Source of the DNA: Anaerolineae bacterium
Lineage (GTDB): Bacteria; Chloroflexota; Anaerolineae; DRVO01
Direction of reading: 5' to 3'
Assembly: GCA_012719195.1 (NCBI GenBank)
Contig: JAAYAV010000175.1
Span: 1 to 8,968, forward strand
Length of the DNA stretch: 8,968 bases
Each line of letters begins with the position of its first letter. The stretch's first letter is position 1. The notes below the pieces were generated by a model, which saw only the letters and a list, made by a program, of their open reading frames with translations, was not told the DNA's origin and ran no database searches. Below are positions 1-5,448 of this stretch, piece by piece. A program made the position numbers and the translations under genes.

Positions 1-65
1 GCCCGGACCAGCAACTCCTCGATGCCGGCCACCGCTGCTCCCGGCTCCATCTGCACCTCAATCAT
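1..65 (-). CDS. ybeY: YbeY-like rRNA maturation endoribonuclease, N-terminal fragment (runs off the left edge)
   Basis: Only about 21 codons are visible, reading MIEVQMEPGAAVAGIEELLV and onward. The ATG at 65-63 overlaps the TGA stop of the upstream pgpH gene as ATGA, which points to translational coupling, and AGGAGG at 78-73 sits seven bases upstream. The short N-terminal strand 'MIEVQ' followed by a helix resembles YbeY, a small metal-dependent endoribonuclease involved in 16S rRNA 3'-end processing and ribosome quality control. The catalytic H-x3-H-x5-H region lies outside the window, so nothing catalytic can be checked. The assignment rests on this start plus the well-known pgpH-ybeY gene order in many bacteria. 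Another small protein that happens to follow pgpH cannot be excluded. Confidence 0.7.
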   Translation of the reverse strand, partial: MIEVQMEPGAAVAGIEELLVR

Positions 66-2293
66 TCCGCCGCCTCCTGCCCCGGTGCTACACCGCCGGG
101 CGCCGGCTCCGCCTCGGTCTCCGCCCCGTTCCCCGGGCTCGGCGCAGGGGCCGCTGCCTCCGAACCGTCCACGGTAGTGCGGCGGTTGTCAGGACGCTGC
201 TCCACCAGGCTGCCGTTGGGATACTGCACCCGGGGGTGGAAGACGCCCTGCAGCGCATTGACGAATGACACCTTGATGGCAGCAATGTCGTGCAATGTAA
301 GGGGACACTCGTCCAGCTCCCCCTCTAGGATGCGGTCGTCCACGATGCGCTCCACCAACCGCGACAGCTCATCGGCGTTGGCCGGCCGGGCGGCGCGAGC
401 GCTGGCCTCACAGGCGTCGGCGAGCATCAGAATCGCCGTCTCCTTCGTCTGCGGGCGCGGCCCCGGGTAGCGGAAACCCTTCTCATCCACCTGGTCCGCA
501 CCGTAGCGCTTGACCGCCTCATCGTAGAAGAAGTCCTGGCGCGTGCGACCATGGTGCTCGGCGATGAAGCGAGTCACTGCCCGCGGAAGGCGGTGCCGGT
601 GGGCCAAGACGATGCCTTCGCTTACGTGGCCGATGATGATACTGGCGCTGGACTCCGGGCTCAGCCGGTTGTGCACGTTGCCTACCTCTTGCTGGTTCTC
701 GGCGAAGAAGTGGGCCCGCGTCACCTTGCCGATGTCATGATAGTAGGCTCCCACCCGCGCCAGCATGGCGTTGGCCCCGATTCTCTCCGCCGCCTGCTCC
801 ACGAGGTTCGCCACCATGGCGCTGTGATGGTACGTACCGGGCGCCTGGAGCATCATCTCACGCATCAGCGGCTGATTGGGACGCGCCAGCTCCAGCAGCT
901 GCAGCGAGGTCACCGCCCCGGTGAGGTTACTCACCAGCAGATAGCCTACGGTGACGATGCTCCCCACGAGAGCAGCGTTGACGACCGCGGCACCAAACAG
1001 GCTCGCCAGCCCCACAGCGTCGTAGTTGCCCTCCGGCAGGCGGAACAGAAGCACGACCGCCACGTTGGCTGCGAGCACGGCCACCCCGGCCCAGATGAAA
1101 GTGCGCAGCCGGCGCAGGCGTCCCAAGGCCAGTACGCCCGCCATCCCGCCCAGCAGCCCATAGCTGGCCAGCTCGGCCAGAGAGCCGTCCGCCAGGCCGA
1201 GGTAAAACCCGAATGGGAGAAGGCTCGTCAGCAGCGCCACTCCCGGGCTGACGAGCACCGAAACCAGCATGGGTAGGGCGGCGCCCGGGTAGAGGTAGGG
1301 CATGAGTACATGGCCGGGAACCATCAGCCGGGCGACAACACCCAGCATCAACGCCGCCGCGCCCAGGAGCCCCAGCCGCCGCCAGTCTCGACCGAGGCCC
1401 GGCTCCTGAGTGGCGATGTACCCGAAGACGAGGACCCCCACCACGAGCATCAGTCCCACCACCGAAAGGTCGGACCACCACTCGCGCAGTGGCTCCAGAA
1501 GACCGATGTGGCGCAGTGCTTCCAGCTGCAGCTCGGTCACACGCTCGCCGACGCGGACCACTGCCTGGCCCGCCTGGTAGGTGACGGACACCGGCTGCAC
1601 TCCCTCGCGGGCCCGGCGCCGCGCCTCGGCGGTGCGTTCTTCGTTGGCCAGCGTGTTGGGCACCACTAGGTCGGACACAAGGTCGACCACCATGGCCGCT
1701 TGGTCATCGGGCAGGTCGAACAGGACGAGCGTGGGCACGCGCCGTCTCGCGTCGTCCAAGTCAACGTCGCGAATGACGCCCCGCATCGCCGACTCGAGGA
1801 CCCGCACCACCTCGGGCTCCACTTGCGCCCACGCCTCGTCGCCCATGGCTAGAATGAGGGCCACCGTCTCCGGCGAAAGCGCTACCTCCTCCAGCCGCTC
1901 CAGGGCGTCGGCGCGCGCCTGCGCCGACAGTGTGGCGTCGGTGCGAATGGAATTGATCCGGTCCAGTGTCTGGTGGGCGAGGCTGACCTGCCGCCGCCCC
2001 ACGGACGGGTCCGGGGCGTCGTAGACCACGTCCGACTCGGCCTCAGCTGCCGCGCGCGCCCTCTCCGTCAGCACATCGCTGACGTAGGTCACCGAGCGTG
2101 GGGCAGTCACGTCGCGCGGGCTGATGTCTCCCAAGCCCAGCGACAGGTCGCCGCCGGGCGCTGCCCGCAGCGCCAGGAGGCCGCCGAGCACCAGGGAAGC
2201 CAGCAGCACAGCGCCCAACAGGCGCATGCGCTCCGGCCGAGTCAGCTCCCGCTCCGGAAGCGTGTACGGATCACCAAGGAATGAGGTTGTCAC
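62..2293 (-). CDS. pgpH: PgpH-type 7TM-HD membrane phosphohydrolase (probable c-di-AMP phosphodiesterase)
   Basis: This 743-residue membrane protein has the full architecture of the 7TM-HD family. An N-terminal membrane helix (about 25-44) is followed by an extracytoplasmic 7TM-HDED domain (about 45-270), a bundle of hydrophobic segments (about 277-455) and a cytosolic HD domain (about 486-685). HD-domain metal/catalytic candidates are visible: H490 in 'GTYHHS', H519-D520 in 'AYYHDIGK', H556, H580-H581 in 'AEHHGRTR' and D626 in 'LMLADACEAS'. None appears missing. In Listeria and relatives PgpH hydrolyses the second messenger c-di-AMP to pApA; the same activity here is inference from the family. 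The start is GTG at 2293, six bases after the yqeY stop, with only a weak AGGG upstream, so translation may depend on reinitiation. Met23 just before the first helix is an alternative start. The last 45 or so residues are a low-complexity Ala/Pro/Glu/Gly tail beyond the HD fold. It is the second gene of the yqeY-pgpH-ybeY operon. Confidence 0.93.
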   Translation of the reverse strand: MTTSFLGDPYTLPERELTRPERMRLLGAVLLASLVLGGLLALRAAPGGDLSLGLGDISPRDVTAPRSVTYVSDVLTERARAAAEAESDVVYDAPDPSVGRRQVSLAHQTLDRINSIRTDATLSAQARADALERLEEVALSPETVALILAMGDEAWAQVEPEVVRVLESAMRGVIRDVDLDDARRRVPTLVLFDLPDDQAAMVVDLVSDLVVPNTLANEERTAEARRRAREGVQPVSVTYQAGQAVVRVGERVTELQLEALRHIGLLEPLREWWSDLSVVGLMLVVGVLVFGYIATQEPGLGRDWRRLGLLGAAALMLGVVARLMVPGHVLMPYLYPGAALPMLVSVLVSPGVALLTSLLPFGFYLGLADGSLAELASYGLLGGMAGVLALGRLRRLRTFIWAGVAVLAANVAVVLLFRLPEGNYDAVGLASLFGAAVVNAALVGSIVTVGYLLVSNLTGAVTSLQLLELARPNQPLMREMMLQAPGTYHHSAMVANLVEQAAERIGANAMLARVGAYYHDIGKVTRAHFFAENQQEVGNVHNRLSPESSASIIIGHVSEGIVLAHRHRLPRAVTRFIAEHHGRTRQDFFYDEAVKRYGADQVDEKGFRYPGPRPQTKETAILMLADACEASARAARPANADELSRLVERIVDDRILEGELDECPLTLHDIAAIKVSFVNALQGVFHPRVQYPNGSLVEQRPDNRRTTVDGSEAAAPAPSPGNGAETEAEPAPGGVAPGQEAAE
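73..78 (-). promoter_or_regulatory. Ribosome binding site of ybeY inside the pgpH 3' end
   Basis: AGGAGG on the minus strand lies seven bases before the ATG at 65-63 and within the last codons of pgpH. A perfect Shine-Dalgarno sequence at ideal spacing supports this ATG as a genuine start, overlapping the previous stop. Confidence 0.8.
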
Positions 2294-2299
2294 TGCACC

Positions 2300-2752
2300 C
2301 TAACTGGACTCGCCCAGCAGGCGACGAACGATCTCGTTGACCAGCCGCCCGTCGGCGCGCCCCTTGACTTGGGGCATCAGCACCTTCATTACCAGTCCCA
2401 CTCCCTTGAGGTCGCTCGCTCCGGCTGCGGCGATGGCAGCCCGTGCCAGAGCCTCGATCTCGCCGGCGCCCAGCGGCTGCGGTAGGTACTCGGCTATGAC
2501 CGCGAGTTCGGCCTCCATCTGCCGGGCCAGGTCCTCTCGCCCGGCCGTGCGGAAGACCTCCAGCGGCTCCTGACGCTTCTTCGCTTCCCGCTGCAGGACC
2601 TCGATTGCCGCCTCGTCATCGAGCGGAGCACGTCGGGCCACTTCCTCGTTCTGAATGGCGGCCCGCAGCATACGCAGGGTGTCGCGACGCGCCTGATCCC
2701 CGGCACGCATGGCCGTCTTCAGGTCCGTCATCAGCTTCTCGGTCAGAGCCAT
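2300..2752 (-). CDS. yqeY: GatB/YqeY domain-containing protein (150 aa)
   Basis: This is a small all-helical cytosolic protein matching the YqeY family along its whole length. Family hallmarks are 'RRDTLRMLRAAIQNEE' (about residues 22-37), 'LQREAKKRQEPLEVF' (53-67), 'AGREDLARQ' (70-78), 'IAEYLPQPL' (86-94) and 'MPQVKGRADGRLVNEIV' (126-142). The domain is related to the C-terminal tail of GatB in the tRNA-dependent amidotransferase, which helps bind tRNA. The role of the free-standing protein is not settled, so no reaction is assigned. The start is ATG at 2752, preceded by GGAGG and giving the usual length near 150 residues. An upstream in-frame TTG at 2830 would add 26 residues but would place the obvious promoter inside the coding region, so it is rejected. 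It is first in an operon, and its TAG stop lies six bases before pgpH in the same frame. Confidence 0.95.
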   Translation of the reverse strand: MALTEKLMTDLKTAMRAGDQARRDTLRMLRAAIQNEEVARRAPLDDEAAIEVLQREAKKRQEPLEVFRTAGREDLARQMEAELAVIAEYLPQPLGAGEIEALARAAIAAAGASDLKGVGLVMKVLMPQVKGRADGRLVNEIVRRLLGESS

Positions 2753-2756
2753 GGTT

Positions 2757-2761
2757 CCTCC
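2757..2761 (-). promoter_or_regulatory. Ribosome binding site that fixes the yqeY start at 2752
   Basis: The minus strand reads GGAGGAACC immediately before the ATG at 2752-2750. GGAGG with a four-base spacer (GGAGGA plus three) is a good if slightly close Shine-Dalgarno sequence. Together with the promoter upstream, it selects this ATG over the TTG at 2830. Confidence 0.8.
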
Positions 2762-2791
2762 GGCAATGCGCAGCCGCTTGGGTAGGGATTC

Positions 2792-2820
2792 ATTATAGGT
2801 TTCCGGCGAGGGTGGGTCAA
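2792..2820 (-). promoter_or_regulatory. Near-consensus sigma-70-type promoter for the yqeY-pgpH-ybeY operon
   Basis: On the minus strand, TTGACC (2820-2815) and a perfect TATAAT (2797-2792) are separated by exactly 17 bases. Five of six -35 bases and six of six -10 bases match the consensus. Transcription would start near 2785, leaving a leader of about 33 bases before the yqeY ATG. In such GC-rich DNA, this match at ideal spacing and position is unlikely to be chance. It is probably a strong housekeeping promoter. Confidence 0.85.
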
Positions 2821-2828
2821 AGCCCGCC
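2811..2828. repeat. Imperfect inverted repeat over the yqeY -35 box (possible operator)
   Basis: GGTGGG (2811-2816) and CCCGCC (2823-2828) form arms around a six-base centre, TCAAAG. Five of six arm positions are symmetric and the sixth is a T/G pairing. The element covers the -35 box of the minus-strand promoter and lies just upstream of the plus-strand -35 box, so a protein bound there could affect both directions. It is short and the DNA is GC-rich, so chance is a real possibility. Confidence 0.3.
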
Positions 2829-2839
2829 AAAGAGGGTGC

Positions 2840-2868
2840 TTGTCAGGCGCGTCCCTCGCCCCTACCAT
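2840..2868 (+). promoter_or_regulatory. Probable sigma-70-type promoter for the M42-M20 peptidase operon
   Basis: TTGTCA (2840-2845) and TACCAT (2863-2868) are separated by exactly 17 bases. The -35 box matches the consensus at five of six positions and the -10 box at four of six, keeping the essential first T-A and last T. Transcription would start near 2875, giving a short leader of about 23 bases that contains the Shine-Dalgarno sequence. It is weaker than the divergent promoter, whose -35 box lies 19 bases away on the opposite strand. Confidence 0.6.
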
Positions 2869-2883
2869 GGCGCCGTCATCTGT

Positions 2884-2890
2884 GGGGAGG
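2884..2890 (+). promoter_or_regulatory. Ribosome binding site of the M42 peptidase gene
   Basis: GGGGAGG ends seven bases before the ATG at 2898. This strong match at ideal spacing selects this ATG over the second one at codon 4. Confidence 0.8.
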
Positions 2891-2897
2891 ACCGGCA

Positions 2898-3998
2898 ATG
2901 CTGGACATGGTGAAAGCAGAGATCCGACAGGACCTGGAGCAACTGACCGCTCTCGACGCGGTCTCCGGGCACGAGCAGGCGATGGTGCGGGCCATGCGAG
3001 ACCGGCTTGGTCCGCTGAGCGACGAACTCAACGTAGACACATTCGGCAACGTTCGCGCTACTCTGAGCGGGACCGGCGACGGCTATCACCTCATGCTCGC
3101 CGCCCACTCGGACGAGATCGGCCTCATCGTCAAGAGCATCGAGCCGAACGGCTACCTGCGCTTCTCCACCGCCGGAGGCGTCCAGCCCGGCTTGCTCCCT
3201 GCGCGCATGGTCAGGGTGAACGGCGCCGTGCACGGCATCATCGGCGTTAAGAGCGGCCACCTGCTGCTGCCCGAGGAGCGCAACCGTCCGGTTGAGCCCG
3301 ACCGCCTCTACATAGACATCGGGGCCGACTCATCGGCCGCCGTGGCCGAACTGGGAGTGCGCATCGGCGACCCAGTGGCCTTCGTGAGTCCGCTAACGGA
3401 ACTGAATCACCCCGGCATCCTGGCAGGCAAGGCCATTGACGACCGCCTGGGCTGCGCCGTGCTCCTGGCCGTCATGCGCCAACTGCGCCGCGATCCCAGT
3501 CGCACTAAGGTCTCCTGCGTCATCACGACCCAGGAAGAGGTCGGGCTGCGTGGGGCGGCCGTGGCAGCCTACTCCGTCGACCCCGACTGTGCCGTCGCCA
3601 TAGACACGTTCATGAGTGGCGACACACCCGACGTTGACTTCCACCGCGAGATGCCGGCCGCAATCGGCAAGGGGCCGGTGCTGTTGGTCGCCAGCGGCGG
3701 CGATGCCCACGGCAACTTCATCCACCCGGCTATGGAACGCCTCCTGGAGCAGGCGGCGGCCGATGCTAAGGTGCCCTACCAACGCGCCACCGTACTGGGC
3801 AAGGCGGCCACCGACGCTTCCACGATCCACCTCGCCCGGGGTGGCATCCCCACCGGCGGCGTCGGCCTGGCGCGGCGCTACTCGCACTCGCCTGTCTGTA
3901 CTTGCCACCTGGAAGACGCCGCCAACGCCGTGATCTGGCTGCTGGCTCTCGTCCGCACTCTTGACGGGCGCCCGTCCCTCGCTTTCCTGCCCGACTAG
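2898..3998 (+). CDS. M42 family metallopeptidase (glutamyl aminopeptidase / TET-type)
   Basis: This is a 366-residue cytosolic binuclear-metal aminopeptidase of family M42. All expected active-site residues can be placed: H70 and D72 in 'AAHSDEIG', the bridging D181 in 'KAIDDRLGC', the general base E213 and ligand E214 in 'TQEEVGLRGA', D236 in 'AIDTF' and H330 in 'RRYSHSP'. The PDZ-like insert typical of the family fits about residues 75-165. Characterised members form dodecameric tetrahedral particles that trim N-terminal residues from short peptides, mostly downstream of the proteasome or other proteases. Which residues this one prefers is not visible. Length is normal and no signal peptide is seen. 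Two cysteines (C334 and C336, 'VCTC') follow the last metal ligand, where acidic or hydrophobic residues are more usual. It leads a two-gene operon with the M20 gene 24 bases downstream. Annotation as endoglucanase M or FrvX would be a homology label for the same fold. Confidence 0.93.
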   Translation: MLDMVKAEIRQDLEQLTALDAVSGHEQAMVRAMRDRLGPLSDELNVDTFGNVRATLSGTGDGYHLMLAAHSDEIGLIVKSIEPNGYLRFSTAGGVQPGLLPARMVRVNGAVHGIIGVKSGHLLLPEERNRPVEPDRLYIDIGADSSAAVAELGVRIGDPVAFVSPLTELNHPGILAGKAIDDRLGCAVLLAVMRQLRRDPSRTKVSCVITTQEEVGLRGAAVAAYSVDPDCAVAIDTFMSGDTPDVDFHREMPAAIGKGPVLLVASGGDAHGNFIHPAMERLLEQAAADAKVPYQRATVLGKAATDASTIHLARGGIPTGGVGLARRYSHSPVCTCHLEDAANAVIWLLALVRTLDGRPSLAFLPD

Positions 3999-4011
3999 CG
4001 GGCACCTAACC

Positions 4012-4017
4012 GGGAGG
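4012..4017 (+). promoter_or_regulatory. Ribosome binding site of the M20 gene
   Basis: GGGAGG lies five bases before the ATG at 4023, within the 24-base gap after the M42 stop. It supports this start and independent translation of the second peptidase. Confidence 0.8.
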
Positions 4018-4022
4018 ATTCC

Positions 4023-5372
4023 ATGACACTCGACGACCTACTGCTGGCAGCGGACCAGGCCCTCGACGAGACGGTCGAATTACTGGCCGATCTGATCCGC
4101 GTCCCCAGCGTCAACGCCGGGCCGGACGGTCCCGGCCATGAGACTGACGTGTGCCAGGTTCTGGAGCGCAAGCTCGCCCGGGAGGGCATCTCCGCCCGAG
4201 TGCTTGAGTCTGCGCCCGACCGCGGCAACCTGATCGCCACTCTGACCGGCGGCAGCGGCCCCAAACTACTCCTGATGGGCCACACCGACGTCGTGCCGGT
4301 GGATGACGCGGACCAGTGGCGCTATCCCCCCTTCTCCGGCACCGTGGCCGAGGCCGCCATCCACGGACGCGGCGCCGCCGACTGCAAGGGCCTCATCGCC
4401 GCCAACGTCATGGCTGCCATCGTACTTAGGCGCCTGGGGCTGCCGCTTGCCGGCTCCCTCACCGTCGCCGCCGGAGCCGACGAGGAGACCGGAGGGCGCT
4501 ACGGCTTCCGCTGGCTCGCCGACAATCACCCGGACCTGCTGGCAGCCGACTACGGCCTCAACGAGGGCGGTGGCAGTTGCTTCCTTCTGGGCGATCAGGT
4601 CGGGTACGTGATCAACACGGGCGAGAAGGGCCGCCTCGAGGCCACTGTCAGCGTCGAGGGGCGCGGAGGGCATGCCGCCGCTCCTTGGGCCGCGGACAAC
4701 CCCCTCTCCCCGCTGGCGGTTGTGATAGAGCGCTTGCTGGCGTACCAGCCCGAGATGGATCTCTCCCACCCGGTGTTCGACGCCGCCCGCGAGGTGCTTC
4801 TCCAGGACCCGGTCGGCTTGCTTCAGGCGGACTATGCCTCCATGGACCAGGGCCTCAAGGGCCTTACGTCGGCCCTGCGCGGCGCCTCAGCGATGACCGT
4901 CACTCCGACCATGGCGCGGGCGGGCACCAAGAGCAATGCCATCCCTCCCGCGGCCCAGGTGGTGAGCGACGTGCGCACCCTACCCGGCCAGACCCAGGCC
5001 TACGTCGAACGCGTCTTCTCCGACACGCTGGCTGGGCTGCCCGCCCGAGCGACGGTGCAAACGACCGCCGAGCCGAGCGCGTCCCCCTACCCCACCCCCT
5101 TCAGCGCCTTGGTGGAAGAGGCAACCGCCGCCGCCACCGGCAAGAGCGACCTGCTCTGGCTGCCCGGAATCACCTCCGGCTTCACCGACTCGCGCTTCGT
5201 CCGCCCCCTGGGGGCCACCATCTACGGCTTCGCTCCCCAGGCGCCCGATCCGGAGTTGGGCGAGTCGCGTGGGGTGCATGGGCGCGATGAGTCACTGCCC
5301 ATCGCCAACCTGCAGACGATGCTCCGGACGCTGCTGGCGCTGGCCTGGAAGACCATCGTCGCCCACCCCTGA
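4023..5372 (+). CDS. M20 family metallopeptidase / deacylase (M20A-like, carboxypeptidase or ArgE/DapE superfamily)
   Basis: This 449-residue cytosolic hydrolase has a split catalytic domain (about 1-200 and 310-449) enclosing a dimerisation/lid domain (about 203-315). The dinuclear site looks complete: H87 and catalytic D89 in 'LMGHTDVVPV', bridging D120 in 'GRGAADCKG', general base E154 and ligand E155 in 'GADEETGG', E181 in 'LNEGGG' and H419 in 'RGVHGRDE'. H217 in 'GRGGHAAAP' and the 'KSNAIPPAA' strand are lid-domain hallmarks. The family cleaves amide bonds at a free carboxylate, as in carboxypeptidases, acetylornithine deacetylase, succinyl-diaminopimelate desuccinylase and N-acyl amino acid hydrolases. 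The 'NEGGG' ligand region and length resemble the carboxypeptidase S/PM20D1 branch more than DapE. No arginine or lysine pathway gene is adjacent, so the substrate stays open. Being co-transcribed with an M42 aminopeptidase suggests peptide or acyl-amino-acid recycling, which is inference. Confidence 0.9.
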   Translation: MTLDDLLLAADQALDETVELLADLIRVPSVNAGPDGPGHETDVCQVLERKLAREGISARVLESAPDRGNLIATLTGGSGPKLLLMGHTDVVPVDDADQWRYPPFSGTVAEAAIHGRGAADCKGLIAANVMAAIVLRRLGLPLAGSLTVAAGADEETGGRYGFRWLADNHPDLLAADYGLNEGGGSCFLLGDQVGYVINTGEKGRLEATVSVEGRGGHAAAPWAADNPLSPLAVVIERLLAYQPEMDLSHPVFDAAREVLLQDPVGLLQADYASMDQGLKGLTSALRGASAMTVTPTMARAGTKSNAIPPAAQVVSDVRTLPGQTQAYVERVFSDTLAGLPARATVQTTAEPSASPYPTPFSALVEEATAAATGKSDLLWLPGITSGFTDSRFVRPLGATIYGFAPQAPDPELGESRGVHGRDESLPIANLQTMLRTLLALAWKTIVAHP

Positions 5373-5389
5373 GTCGGGCGGCCGCCGGC

Positions 5390-5426
5390 ACAAACTAGAA
5401 GGGCGGGCCCACTGTGGACCCGCCCT
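5390..5426 (-). terminator. Hairpin terminator between convergent genes, best read as the pheST terminator
   Basis: Arms 5400-5407 (AGGGCGGG) and 5419-5426 (CCCGCCCT) form eight perfect pairs. After one C/A mismatch they continue as CCA/TGG around a three-base tip. On the minus strand the stem is followed by TTCTAGTTTG (5399-5390), an imperfect T-rich tail, and begins 23 bases after the pheT stop, so it fits intrinsic termination of pheST. On the plus strand the following bases lack a T run, so termination of the peptidase operon here would be weaker or would need Rho. Confidence 0.7.
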
Positions 5427-5448
5427 CGCCATGACTAGGGTGCCGCGC

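Noticed and set aside
551..1276. 241-codon open frame on the plus strand, antisense to pgpH
   Set aside because: It is fully overlapped by the well-supported pgpH gene, has no family motif and is His/Gln/Arg-rich like other antisense frames in GC-rich DNA.
2753..2785. Short CGGC/GCCG hairpin in the yqeY leader as a riboswitch or thermosensor
   Set aside because: The leader is only about 33 bases and the stem four pairs with an eight-base loop, too little for a structured regulatory RNA.
2753..2830. N-terminal extension of yqeY by 26 residues from a TTG codon at 2830
   Set aside because: The extension would span the near-consensus promoter and the ATG at 2752 has a good ribosome binding site; YqeY proteins start at this Met with the 'MALTEKLMTDLK' pattern.
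4577..5290. 237-codon open frame in another frame of the M20 gene
   Set aside because: It is Arg/Gly/Pro-rich without motifs and overlaps an M20 gene whose catalytic residues are complete and continuous.
5376..5390. GC-rich palindrome GCGGCCGC near the M20 stop as a second terminator
   Set aside because: It is only an eight-base perfect palindrome with no loop to form a hairpin and no T tract; the hairpin at 5400-5426 explains the gap better.
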